32,516 nucleotides of DNA from Winogradskyella sp. (GTDB lineage: Bacteria; Bacteroidota; Bacteroidia; Flavobacteriales; Flavobacteriaceae). The stretch covers positions 1 to 32,516 of the forward strand of contig NZ_JANQOM010000026.1 in NCBI RefSeq assembly GCF_028289625.1. Reading direction: 5' to 3'. The notes under the pieces were generated by a model, which searched no databases, was not told the DNA's origin, and saw only the letters and a list, made by a program, of their open reading frames with translations. Positions 24,752 through 32,516 of the stretch are shown in pieces (positions within the stretch are counted from its first letter, which is position 1; each line of letters begins with the position of its first letter). A program made the position numbers and the translations under genes.

Positions 24752-25384
24752 ATGGCACAGAAAGGTAAAATGACATTAACAAACATGATCTATGGATTAG
24801 GAGCGGCTATCGTAATCGTTGGAGCATTATTTAAAATTCAACACTGGCCTTATGGTTCAGAAATCTTAACTATAGGTATGATTGTTGAAGCTCTGGTATT
24901 TACATACTCTGCATTCGAAAAACAACAAGCAGATTTAGATTGGTCTTTAGTATATCCTGAACTAGCAGGAGGTCAAACCCTAGGTAAAAAGAAAAAAGAA
25001 GAGCCAAAAGATGCTGAGGGTATATTATCTAAAAAATTAGATAACTTATTAAAAGAAGCCAAAATAGATGGTGAATTAATGGCTAGTCTTGGAAATAGTA
25101 TCAAAAATTTCGAAGGGGCTGCCAAAAACTTAAATCCAACTGTAGATTCTATGTCTGCTCAGAAGAAATATAGCGAGGAATTATCCTTAGCTGCAGCACA
25201 AATGGAGTCTTTAAACAGTCTGTATAAAGTACAGATGGAGAGCGCTAATCGTCAAGCGGCTATCAATGAAGAAGCCGTGGAGAATGCAACGAAGTTAAAA
25301 GAGCAAATGCAATCTTTAGCATCTAACCTTTCATCATTAAATGGTGTATATGGTGGTATGTTGTCTGCTATGAATAAGAACTAA
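24752..25384 (+). CDS. gldL: T9SS motor subunit GldL (PorL-like)
   Basis: A protein of 210 residues with two N-terminal transmembrane helices (about 10-27 and 38-54). The rest is a cytoplasmic, coiled-coil-rich region ('AEGILSKKLDNLLKEAKIDGELMASLGNSIKNFEG'). GldL forms the pentameric proton channel that, with GldM, powers T9SS and gliding. The conserved protonatable residues of the family are identifiable: Tyr14, Lys28, His31 and, in the second helix, Glu46. By alignment with the F. johnsoniae protein as I remember it, the last corresponds to the essential glutamate. The loop between the helices is about four residues shorter than in that protein. 'DWSLVYPELAGG' after the helices is also characteristic. 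Confidence 0.97.
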   Translation: MAQKGKMTLTNMIYGLGAAIVIVGALFKIQHWPYGSEILTIGMIVEALVFTYSAFEKQQADLDWSLVYPELAGGQTLGKKKKEEPKDAEGILSKKLDNLLKEAKIDGELMASLGNSIKNFEGAAKNLNPTVDSMSAQKKYSEELSLAAAQMESLNSLYKVQMESANRQAAINEEAVENATKLKEQMQSLASNLSSLNGVYGGMLSAMNKN

Positions 25385-25436
25385 TTAGTTTTTAGTATCG
25401 ATTTAATTAATTAACAACATTTAAAAACTAATTACA

Positions 25437-27011
25437 ATGGCAGGAGGAAAATTATCTGCAAGGCAGAAAATGATCAACTTAATGTACTTGGTATTTATTG
25501 CTATGATGGCAATGAATATGTCCAAGGAAGTCCTATCCGCTTTTGGACTAATGGAAGCTAAATTCTCAGCTTCTAATACAGCAACAACAGAAAGAAATGG
25601 AAAGTTACTAGCGGAGCTTACAACTAAAGGTAAAGAAAATCCAGCTGAATTTAAAGTACCAGCTGCTCGTGCGCAACAAGTAAAAATTGCCACTGATAAA
25701 TTTTACAGTTACATAGAAACTTTAAAACAAGATTTATTACGAGAAGGAAAATATACAGCTGATAAAGAAAGCGGTAAGTTAGATTTCGAGGCCATGGATA
25801 AAACAGATATCCTGGATGAAGCTTGGTTTACAGGAGATCGCTTAACTAAGAAAGGGCAAGAAGTGATGGCCAATATCGAAGAGTATAAAAAAGCAATAAA
25901 CGATATTTTGGCAACTGATGAAAGCTACAGAGGTCAAGCTGATAGTTTCAATGCGCTTTTTAGTACTGAAAAAGTTGAAAATAAAGATGGCAAAAAAATT
26001 GATTGGTTATCCTATCATTTTCAAGGTTTCCCTGCAATTGCATCCTACACCAAGTTAACAGCAATGCAGAATGATGTAAAAGTAACAGAGTCTGACATGT
26101 TGAGTTTATTCTTAGGTAACATTGTATCTGAAGCGACTACATTAAATAATTATCAAGCTATTGTTTTAGCTGATAAATCAGCTTTTTTTGCAGGTGAAAA
26201 ATTTCAAGGACGTGTAGTTATTGGAAAATATGCGAATGTTCCACCAACAAGTCTTAAAGTACAAGGACAGGAAATTGATTTGTCTAAGGCAATTGATTCA
26301 AGTGGTGCTGCTACTTTAGACTTTAATGTTGGAAACGTTGGACAGCATGAAATAGAAGGGGAATTCACATTTATTGAAAATAATAAAGAACTTAAGATTC
26401 CAATCAGTGCTAACTATGTGGTAGTACCAAGACCGAATTCTGCAACAATATCTGCGGATAAAATGAATGTGGTATATCGTGGTGTCGATAACCCTATGAC
26501 CATTTCGTTTGCTGGTGTACCAGATAATAAGGTACAAGCTACTGGTACAGGCTTATCAAAAGCAGCAGGTCAGGGTAAATATATTATGAAAGCTCCTACA
26601 GGTAAAGAAGTAACGATAAGCGTTACTGCTACTTTGGATGATGGTAAGAAAGTTACTGATTCAAAACAATTTAGAATTAAGGATATACCAGCACCAACAG
26701 GAATGATATCAGGTCAGACAGGTGTTGTAAAATTACCGAAGCGTAATGTCGAAGTTGGTACAGTAGGCGCTAAGTTAGACGATTTCGTATTTGATTTACC
26801 AATAGAAACAACATCATTTAAGATTAAAGTGCCTGGTCAACCAACAGTTAATGTAGCAGGTACTAAAATGAATTCTCAGGCTAGAGCAGCCATCGGTAGA
26901 GCACGTAAAGGTGATAATATTACTATTTTTGACATTAAAGCAAGGATAACAGGTAATGCGTCTTATCGACTTAAAAATGTATCGCCAGTAGTCGTTGAGG
27001 TAACCAACTAG
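25437..27011 (+). CDS. gldM: T9SS motor subunit GldM (PorM-like)
   Basis: A protein of 524 residues with a short cytoplasmic N-terminus, a single transmembrane helix (about 13-33) and a large periplasmic part. The helix region 'MINLMYLVFIAMMAMNMSKEVLSAFGLME' is highly characteristic and places Glu31 next to the helix. The periplasmic part consists of a helical first domain (about 50-220) followed by beta-rich domains ('VVIGKYANVPPTSLKVQGQEIDL', 'YRGVDNPMTISFAGVP') and the C-terminal domain with 'GARKGDNI'-like 'RARKGDNITIFDIKAR'. GldM dimers pass through the GldL ring and transmit rotation or movement to the GldK/GldN ring. It starts 52 bases after gldL. Confidence 0.97.
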   Translation: MAGGKLSARQKMINLMYLVFIAMMAMNMSKEVLSAFGLMEAKFSASNTATTERNGKLLAELTTKGKENPAEFKVPAARAQQVKIATDKFYSYIETLKQDLLREGKYTADKESGKLDFEAMDKTDILDEAWFTGDRLTKKGQEVMANIEEYKKAINDILATDESYRGQADSFNALFSTEKVENKDGKKIDWLSYHFQGFPAIASYTKLTAMQNDVKVTESDMLSLFLGNIVSEATTLNNYQAIVLADKSAFFAGEKFQGRVVIGKYANVPPTSLKVQGQEIDLSKAIDSSGAATLDFNVGNVGQHEIEGEFTFIENNKELKIPISANYVVVPRPNSATISADKMNVVYRGVDNPMTISFAGVPDNKVQATGTGLSKAAGQGKYIMKAPTGKEVTISVTATLDDGKKVTDSKQFRIKDIPAPTGMISGQTGVVKLPKRNVEVGTVGAKLDDFVFDLPIETTSFKIKVPGQPTVNVAGTKMNSQARAAIGRARKGDNITIFDIKARITGNASYRLKNVSPVVVEVTN

Positions 27012-27051
27012 TAAATAGATTTAAAGAACAAAACCCAAATTAATAAGTAAG

Positions 27052-27960
27052 ATGAAATTGAAGCGTTTTATACATGTAGGATTAGCAATTTTTGCAACAC
27101 ATACTATGTTTGCACAGGCTAATATCCTCAATGCAAAAATACCTGAAGAAATAGGTATGAAAACCGAAGCTGAATTACTTTTAGATAATGACAAACCTTT
27201 AGAGTATGGTTATGTCGGTGATAGAGACATCTTATTTTCTAAAATGATTTGGGAAAAGGTAGTACTAGACGAGCGTGTCAACTTTCCGCTATATTTTCCT
27301 GTTGAAGGTAACTTAGGTGACGATAGAAAGTCATTGTACCAAGTTTTAAGAGAGAATATGGAGAGTGGTATGATTCCTAAAGTGTATGCGGATTCTTATT
27401 TTACTGAAGAACGTACACTAGAAGATTTAGAAGCATCTTTAACTATGACTAAAATCACCGATGCTGGTATTGATTACATGAATGAAAATGGTGTTGGTGA
27501 GGATGAATTACCAGAGGAATATGTTATTCGTAGAGAAATTGGTCCTGCGGATATAAATTCATATTTAATTAAGGGATTGTGGTATTTTGATAAGCGTCAA
27601 GGCGAATTGAAGTACAGAATTTTGGGAATCGCACCAGCAGCACCAGACGTTAACTTTATTGATGACGAAAGCTCTGAAAATAGCGAACCTATTCCGATGT
27701 TCTGGGTATTCTATCCTGAAGTAAGAGATATTTTACACGAGGCTAAATCATTCAATAACACCAACAGTGCTACACCTATTTCTTTTGATCACTTATTAAA
27801 CAGTCGTCGCTTTCACGGTTTAATCTATAAAGAAGAAAACGTTTATGGCGATAGAAAAGTTGAAGAGTATATCTCTGATAATGCATTAATGCAGCTTTTA
27901 GAATCTGAGCGTATTAAAAACAAGATTAGGGATTTTGAACAAGACATGTGGAGTTACTAA
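27052..27960 (+). CDS. gldN: T9SS/gliding protein GldN (PorN-like)
   Basis: An exported protein of 302 residues with a signal peptide (about 1-21, 'HTMFAQA'). Family landmarks include 'DILFSKMIWEKVVLDERVNFPLYFP' (about 60-84), 'SYLIKGLWYFDKRQGELKYRILGIAP', 'MFWVFYPEVRDILHEAKSFN' and 'ISFDHLLNSRRFHGLIYKEENVYGDR'. GldN pairs with GldK in the periplasmic ring and contacts the periplasmic end of GldM. It is the last gene of the operon: 40 bases separate it from gldM and a strong terminator follows 22 bases after the stop. Confidence 0.97.
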   Translation: MKLKRFIHVGLAIFATHTMFAQANILNAKIPEEIGMKTEAELLLDNDKPLEYGYVGDRDILFSKMIWEKVVLDERVNFPLYFPVEGNLGDDRKSLYQVLRENMESGMIPKVYADSYFTEERTLEDLEASLTMTKITDAGIDYMNENGVGEDELPEEYVIRREIGPADINSYLIKGLWYFDKRQGELKYRILGIAPAAPDVNFIDDESSENSEPIPMFWVFYPEVRDILHEAKSFNNTNSATPISFDHLLNSRRFHGLIYKEENVYGDRKVEEYISDNALMQLLESERIKNKIRDFEQDMWSY

Positions 27961-27982
27961 ATAAAACTCTAATGATATAAAA

Positions 27983-28010
27983 AACGCTCACCATTTGGTG
28001 AGCGTTTTTT
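27983..28010 (+). terminator. Terminator of the gldKLMN operon
   Basis: AACGCTCACCA (27983-27993) and TGGTGAGCGTT (27996-28006) form a near-continuous 11-base palindrome, realistically with an ATTT loop, followed by a T-run to 28010. An A-run on the other side would let it work from both directions. Confidence 0.95.
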
Positions 28011-28023
28011 ATTGATACTATTA

Positions 28024-28055
28024 TTGTTAGGGCAGAAATCTTTTTGATATTTTCG
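28024..28055 (+). promoter_or_regulatory. Promoter of the FAD oxidoreductase gene
   Basis: TTG (28024-28026) and TATTTTCG (28048-28055, one change from TAnnTTTG) are spaced by 21 bases. The box ends 5 bases before the ATG, again suggesting a leaderless transcript. Confidence 0.4.
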
Positions 28056-28060
28056 CTAAT

Positions 28061-29107
28061 ATGAATCAAGTAGATTATATCATTGTAGGTTGTGGGTTGG
28101 CAGGCATTGCTTTTTGTGAGCAATTGCGGGCAAATAATAAGTCTTTTTTCGTGTTTGATGACAGTTCTCAACAATCTTCGCTTGTAGCTGCTGGTTTGTA
28201 TAATCCAGTAATTTTAAAACGATTTTCGGAAGTTTGGAAAGCCAAAGAACAATTGGAGACAGCTTCGCCAATGTACAGAAACATTGAAGAGAGTTTACAT
28301 ATAACCATAGATTATAAACTTCAACTTTTAAGAAGATTTTCTTCAATAGAAGAACAAAACCTGTGGTTTAATGCTTCAGATAAACCTAGTTTGGAACCTT
28401 TTCTTTCAACCATGCTTGTAAACAATACAAGTGATTTAATAGACGCACCTTTTGGTTTCGGTGAAGTTTTGCACGCGGGTTGGTTAGATACCGAAAAACT
28501 AATCGATGCGTATAAGGTTTTCTTGCGAGGCATAGACGCTTTGAGGGAATCGGAATTCTTATACGATGAACTAAACATTGAATCCAATGGACTTCAATAT
28601 TCAGACATAAAAGCGAAACATATAGTATTTGCTGAGGGCTTTGGGATGAAAAAGAATCTCTTTTTCAACCATTTACCATTAAACGGAACCAAAGGTGAAG
28701 TCCTAACCATAAAAGCACCAGGTTTAAATTTGGATGTTGCCATAAAGTCTTCTGTGTTTATTATTCCCATTGGTAATGACCATTATACTGTGGGCTCTAC
28801 CTATAACTGGGATGATAAATCTAATGTACCTACAGAAGCCGGAAAGAACGAGCTACTTTCAAAATTAAAAACCTTTATTAATTGTGATTTTGAAGTTGTA
28901 AAGCATGTTGCAGGAATTAGGCCTACGGTCAAAGATCGACGCCCTTTAATCGGTAGGCATCCAGAGCATCAAGATTTATATGTCTTAAATGGTTTAGGAA
29001 CCCGAGGTGTAATGATTGCTCCTTACGTCGCTGGTAAACTCTACCAATTCATTGAAAATGCTCACCCTTTAGATGCAGAAATAAATAGCAATCGCTTTAC
29101 TTCTTAA
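28061..29107 (+). CDS. FAD-dependent oxidoreductase (DAO/ThiO-like)
   Basis: A cytoplasmic protein of 348 residues. The N-terminal Rossmann motif 'DYIIVGCGLAGIAFCEQL' (GxGxxG at 10-15) with 'FFVFDDSS' marks FAD binding. The C-terminal 'HVAGIRPTVKDRRPLIGRHPEHQDLYVLNGLGTRGVMIAPYVAGKL' (about 287-332) is the conserved end of the D-amino-acid/glycine oxidase superfamily (DAO), as in ThiO or the MnmC oxidase domain. The substrate cannot be assigned. It follows the gldN terminator and has its own promoter-like site. I recall similar genes after gldN in related genomes, but no T9SS role is known. Its last 11 bases overlap the end of the convergent DUF983 gene. Confidence 0.88.
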   Translation: MNQVDYIIVGCGLAGIAFCEQLRANNKSFFVFDDSSQQSSLVAAGLYNPVILKRFSEVWKAKEQLETASPMYRNIEESLHITIDYKLQLLRRFSSIEEQNLWFNASDKPSLEPFLSTMLVNNTSDLIDAPFGFGEVLHAGWLDTEKLIDAYKVFLRGIDALRESEFLYDELNIESNGLQYSDIKAKHIVFAEGFGMKKNLFFNHLPLNGTKGEVLTIKAPGLNLDVAIKSSVFIIPIGNDHYTVGSTYNWDDKSNVPTEAGKNELLSKLKTFINCDFEVVKHVAGIRPTVKDRRPLIGRHPEHQDLYVLNGLGTRGVMIAPYVAGKLYQFIENAHPLDAEINSNRFTS

Positions 29108-29480
29108 CCAGAGACTTGTCGTAACTCATGAAAAAGTTAATCCAAATATTTCTGGACAAGCGCATTATAATAGGTAAAAAACAGATTAAGGTAAGGACAA
29201 TGCTAATGAAAGCAGTCAATAAAGAAGATTCAAATAAAATATAACTCACCACAAAAGCAGCCACTGCAAAGGCAATACCAACACCATAACTCACATACAT
29301 TGAGCCGTAAAAGAATGATGGTTCCATTCGGTATTTAGTGCCACAGTGCGAACAGTTATCATTGATTTTTAACGTATCCGAAAGTACATAAGGGTTCTTT
29401 ACAGTGTACATGGATTCCTGATGGCATTTAGGACATGCACCAAAAAGAATACTATATAGTTTCATTCCTTTTCTAATCAT
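29097..29480 (-). CDS. DUF983 family membrane protein with zinc-ribbon-like cysteines
   Basis: A protein of 127 residues from the start chosen at 29480 (MIRKGMKLYSILF). Two CxxC pairs, Cys16/Cys19 ('ACPKCH') and Cys43/Cys46 ('NCSHCG'), probably bind zinc. Two transmembrane segments follow (about 62-82 and 87-106), with 'RNIWINFFMSYD' after them. This is the DUF983 pattern; function is unknown. A longer in-frame start at 29537 is less likely because a TACCTTTG box on the minus strand (29518-29525) would place the transcription start inside that extension. The gene's end overlaps the convergent FAD oxidoreductase gene by 11 bases. Confidence 0.88.
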   Translation of the reverse strand: MIRKGMKLYSILFGACPKCHQESMYTVKNPYVLSDTLKINDNCSHCGTKYRMEPSFFYGSMYVSYGVGIAFAVAAFVVSYILFESSLLTAFISIVLTLICFLPIIMRLSRNIWINFFMSYDKSLVKK

Positions 29481-29517
29481 AACTAAAACCTTTACTTTTG
29501 CTTTTTTTGTGTCAATA

Positions 29518-29525
29518 CAAAGGTA
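29518..29525 (-). promoter_or_regulatory. -7-like box of the DUF983 gene
   Basis: On the minus strand the box reads TACCTTTG, a full match to TAnnTTTG. Transcription would start near 29511, 31 bases before the ATG at 29480. The best upstream TTG is 25 bases away, slightly long. Confidence 0.5.
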
Positions 29526-29590
29526 AATTTTTATCAAACTAAAACTGTAACAATTGTAACTTTATGGCAATTGTATGATTCAAAAATACT

Positions 29591-31504
29591 ATGCTAAATA
29601 TCCATAACTTATCGATTTCTTTTCAGGGAGAATACCTCTTTGAGGATATTACCTTTAAGCTCGGTCTTGGAGACAGAATTGGTCTTATAGGCAAGAATGG
29701 TGCAGGTAAGTCCACAATGCTCAGAATTTTGGCGAAAGAGCAAGAGGCAGATACAGGACAAATTGCAATAGATAAGGATTTAAAGATTGGGTTTTTAAAG
29801 CAAGATATAGATTTTGACTTCGGAAAAACGGTTTTGGAGGAATCCTATAAAGCTTTTAAAGAGATAAAAGCTTGTGAAGCTAAGCTAGATGAAATTAATA
29901 CTCAACTGGCTGAACGAACGGATTATGAAAGTGAATCTTATCATCAGTTGATGATAGATTTAAATGAGATTCAACATCAATACGAAATTTTGGGTGGTTA
30001 TAGCTACCAAGGGGAAACCGAGAAGATTTTACAAGGTTTAGGTTTTAAGCGAGAAGATTTCAATAAGCTTACGGATACCTTCTCTGGTGGTTGGCGTATG
30101 CGTATTGAATTGGCAAAATTATTACTTCAAAATAATGATTTATTGCTTTTAGATGAGCCCACAAATCATTTGGATATAGAATCTATCATTTGGTTAGAAG
30201 GATTTTTAAAAAACTATAGTGGTGCCGTGGTTATTGTATCGCACGATAAAATGTTTTTAGATAACGTCACCAATCGCACTATAGAAATTTCTCTTGGTCG
30301 TATTTATGATTATAATAAACCTTACACCAAATTTTTAGCATTACGAAAGGAGATGAAGGTGCAGCAGTTAGCCGCTCAGAAAAATCAAGAAAAGCAAATA
30401 CAGCAAACGGAAAAGCTTATAGAGAAATTTAGGGCCAAAGCTTCTAAAGCCACGATGGCACAATCGCTTATAAAGAAGCTCGGCCGTATGGAACGCATTG
30501 AGGTCGATGAAGATGACCATAGTGTTATGAGTTTAAAATTTCCTGTGTCTATAACACCAGGGAAGGTGGTTGTAGAATTAGAAAATGTCTCTAAAAGCTA
30601 CGGTAACTTACAAGTCTTACATGAAGTGGACTTAACTATAGCGAGAGAAACGAAGACTGCATTTGTTGGGCAAAATGGTCAAGGTAAATCAACTTTAGCT
30701 AAAATAATCATCGGCGAGATAGAGCATAAAGGTCATTTAAAGCTAGGTCACAATGTACAAATCGGTTATTTTGCTCAGAATCAAGCAGAATATTTAGACG
30801 GTAACAAAACGGTTTTGGATACCATGATTGACGCTGCAAACGAGACAAATAGAAGTAAAGTGCGCGACATTTTAGGAGCCTTTTTGTTTCGCGGTGATGA
30901 GGTTGAAAAATATGTTAAGGTCTTATCTGGTGGCGAAAGAAACCGATTGGCTTTAGCTAAATTATTATTGCAGCCTTTGAATGTTTTAATTATGGATGAA
31001 CCCACAAATCATCTGGATATAAAATCTAAAAATGTACTTAAGGAAGCTTTAAGACAATTTAAAGGTACTCTGATTTTAGTTTCGCACGATAGGGATTTTC
31101 TTCAAGGTTTGGCAGATACCGTTTATGAGTTTAAGGATCAGAAAATAAAGGAATATTTAGGCGATATCGATTATTATTTAGAACAACGTAATCTCGAGAA
31201 TTTGAGAGAAGCTGAAAAACGAACGATTATTGAAAAGCAACCAAAACCTAACAATAATAAGAAGAGTTACGAAGACCAAAAGAAACTAAAGTCATTAAAT
31301 AATAAGTTGAGCAATATAGAGTCTAAAATTAATCAGCTTGAAAAAGCGATTAAAAATGATGATGTGGCTTTAGCTACTAATTATGACGAAACGGTATCAG
31401 ATCCTAAATTCTTCGATGTCTATCAGTCTAAAAAGACTGAATTAGAAAAACTTATGAGTGAATGGGAAACGCTTCAAGATCAGATAGACAGTTATAACAA
31501 TTAA
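29591..31504 (+). CDS. ABC-F family ATP-binding protein
   Basis: A cytoplasmic protein of 637 residues with two ABC ATPase domains and no membrane segment. The first domain has Walker A 'GKNGAGKS' (34-41), signature 'FSGGWRMR' and Walker B 'LLLLDEPTNHLD'. The second has Walker A 'GQNGQGKS', signature 'LSGGERNR' and Walker B 'VLIMDEPTNHLD'. Between them is the charged helical linker ('KNQEKQIQQTEKLIEKFRAKASKA') that reaches into the ribosome in ABC-F proteins. The C-terminus (about 555-637) is a coiled coil as in Uup-type members. ABC-F proteins act on translating ribosomes, either in housekeeping or in antibiotic protection. The subtype cannot be settled by eye; nothing suggests a resistance island. 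Confidence 0.94.
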   Translation: MLNIHNLSISFQGEYLFEDITFKLGLGDRIGLIGKNGAGKSTMLRILAKEQEADTGQIAIDKDLKIGFLKQDIDFDFGKTVLEESYKAFKEIKACEAKLDEINTQLAERTDYESESYHQLMIDLNEIQHQYEILGGYSYQGETEKILQGLGFKREDFNKLTDTFSGGWRMRIELAKLLLQNNDLLLLDEPTNHLDIESIIWLEGFLKNYSGAVVIVSHDKMFLDNVTNRTIEISLGRIYDYNKPYTKFLALRKEMKVQQLAAQKNQEKQIQQTEKLIEKFRAKASKATMAQSLIKKLGRMERIEVDEDDHSVMSLKFPVSITPGKVVVELENVSKSYGNLQVLHEVDLTIARETKTAFVGQNGQGKSTLAKIIIGEIEHKGHLKLGHNVQIGYFAQNQAEYLDGNKTVLDTMIDAANETNRSKVRDILGAFLFRGDEVEKYVKVLSGGERNRLALAKLLLQPLNVLIMDEPTNHLDIKSKNVLKEALRQFKGTLILVSHDRDFLQGLADTVYEFKDQKIKEYLGDIDYYLEQRNLENLREAEKRTIIEKQPKPNNNKKSYEDQKKLKSLNNKLSNIESKINQLEKAIKNDDVALATNYDETVSDPKFFDVYQSKKTELEKLMSEWETLQDQIDSYNN

Positions 31505-31537
31505 GTTTTTTTTAACGGCATAACCCTGCTATATAGG

Positions 31538-31545
31538 TAAATTTG
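31538..31545 (+). promoter_or_regulatory. -7-like box before the RND adaptor gene
   Basis: TAAATTTG is a full match to TAnnTTTG, 24 bases before the ATG at 31570. No TTG lies at the proper distance upstream. Confidence 0.4.
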
Positions 31546-31569
31546 CAGCTGAAAACAACCATCAGCTTC

Positions 31570-32516
31570 ATGCGCAAAATAATTTTGTTTCTTTTAGGTA
31601 TCATTGTTATTGTTGGTGCCTACTTTGCCAGTCAATCTATTGCCAACAGTAAGAATAAGAAAAGGCCAACCCCAGAAAAGGTTGTGAAAACGGTTTTCAT
31701 AGATACCATTCAAAATACTGCTGTGCAAATCGTTATACCAGCTAATGGTAATTTAGTAGCCAAACGGCGTGTAGAATTATTTGCAGAAGTACAAGGCGTT
31801 TTTAAAAGTGGCACAAAACTATTTAAACCAGGTCAGAAATACAGTAAAGGGCAAACATTAATCCGAATTGATGCCTCTGAATACTATGCGAGTGTACAAT
31901 CTTCAAAAAGTAATTTGTACAATTCTATAGCGGCTATTATGCCAGACTTACGATTAGATTTTCCAGAGGTATTTGAAAAGTGGCAATCCTATCTTAATGG
32001 TTTTGACCTTAGTAAGTCTACACCTGAGCTTCCGAAGATGACAACGGATAAAGAAAATTATTTCATTACAGGAAGAGGAATTGTTTCAAATTATTATAAC
32101 GTTAAAAATCTAGAACAACGACTTGCAAAATACAACATAAAAGCACCATTTACAGGTATATTGACTGAGGCACTGGCCACTGAAGGTTCGCTGATAAGAA
32201 ATGGTCAAAAACTTGGAGAATTTATTGACCCATCAGTGTATGAGATGGAAGTTGCTCTAAGTAAAACCTATGCTAGTCTTTTGAAAGTAGGTGAAGAGGT
32301 TAAACTAAATAACCTCGAAAAAACTGAAGAATATGTTGGTGTTGTCTCTAGAGTGAATGGTAGTATTGATGCTACAACCCAAACAATCACGGCATACATC
32401 GAGGTTAAAAATGACGCTCTTAAGGAAGGTATGTACCTTGAAGCTAACCTCAATGCAAAAAAAGAATCGAATGCCATCGAAGTGAACAGAAATTTAATGT
32501 TAGATGGAGATCAAAT
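31570..32516 (+). CDS. RND efflux periplasmic adaptor (HlyD/MFP family), N-terminal part
   Basis: The frame opens with ATG at 31570 and stays open to the window edge (315 full codons), so the gene is cut off at its 3' end. The protein starts MRKIILFLLGIIVIVGAYFA, a signal anchor. The beta-barrel/lipoyl region follows: 'VIPANGNLVAKRRVELFAEVQGVF', 'FKPGQKYSKGQTLIRIDASEY', then 'YNIKAPFTGILTEALATEGSLIRNGQKLGEFID', and 'GVVSRVNGSIDATTQTITAYIEVKN' with 'LKEGMYLEANL'. These are the standard MFP adaptor motifs linking an inner-membrane RND pump with an outer-membrane channel. The helical hairpin between the lipoyl halves is short and atypical ('PDLRLDFPEVFEKWQSYLNGFD'). The pump gene presumably follows outside the window. 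Confidence 0.92.
   Translation, partial: MRKIILFLLGIIVIVGAYFASQSIANSKNKKRPTPEKVVKTVFIDTIQNTAVQIVIPANGNLVAKRRVELFAEVQGVFKSGTKLFKPGQKYSKGQTLIRIDASEYYASVQSSKSNLYNSIAAIMPDLRLDFPEVFEKWQSYLNGFDLSKSTPELPKMTTDKENYFITGRGIVSNYYNVKNLEQRLAKYNIKAPFTGILTEALATEGSLIRNGQKLGEFIDPSVYEMEVALSKTYASLLKVGEEVKLNNLEKTEEYVGVVSRVNGSIDATTQTITAYIEVKNDALKEGMYLEANLNAKKESNAIEVNRNLMLDGDQ

Noticed and set aside
29481..29537. Longer start of the DUF983 protein
   Set aside because: A TACCTTTG box lies inside the extension and the extra residues do not fit the family start.

Overview
The window looks like a chromosomal segment of a Flavobacteriaceae member (phylum Bacteroidota). The evidence is low GC content, a complete gldK-gldL-gldM-gldN run (type IX secretion and gliding), the exosortase variant XrtF with its partner membrane protein, Bacteroidota-style lipoproteins, and several promoter-like sites fitting TTG-N~20-TAnnTTTG. 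It is mostly core genome. I found no rRNA, tRNA, CRISPR array, insertion sequence, phage gene or integrase, and no gene-free stretch exceeds 300 bases.

Layout. 1-633: the 3' end of an ABC-type permease. 700-1158 (-): a GAF/free-methionine-sulfoxide-reductase-like protein. 1252-2224: xrtF plus its associated membrane protein. 2274-5533: a probable metal (copper-like) acquisition cassette made of a HYC_CC_PP small protein, a TonB-dependent receptor and an exported heavy-metal-associated protein, closed by a terminator. 5696-8944: a membrane-anchored AraC-type regulator followed by an unusual secreted fusion of a CBM9-like domain with an S41 peptidase. 8959-9765 (-): a HEAT-repeat DNA alkylation repair protein.

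9911-17874 (-): a long housekeeping block, read from right to left as miaB, a repeat-bearing lipoprotein, a sigma-54-type activator, a small protein, lptE, a TPR protein, secG, a terminator, then groES-groEL. The groES-groEL gap can form a 13-bp hairpin built from heptameric repeats. miaB is divergent from a membrane protein/lipoprotein pair (18042-19334). The shared promoter region holds two copies of a TGACAAAG-type palindromic motif.

19493-27960: topA, a ureohydrolase-fold protein that has lost several metal ligands, then the T9SS core operon gldKLMN (outer-membrane ring lipoprotein, two-protein inner-membrane motor, periplasmic ring partner), ended by a strong terminator. 28061-31504: an FAD-dependent oxidoreductase, a convergent DUF983 protein and an ABC-F ATPase. 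31570-end: the start of an RND efflux periplasmic adaptor, cut by the window edge.

Most promising items for follow-up are the degenerate ureohydrolase beside the T9SS core, the cysteine-pair metal cassette with its nested hairpin before the receptor start, the CBM9-S41 fusion next to its regulator, the heptad hairpin between groES and groEL, the paired palindromes in the miaB divergent promoter, and the repeat-rich leader of gldK. None of these is proven to be a new system. They are sequence-level observations.
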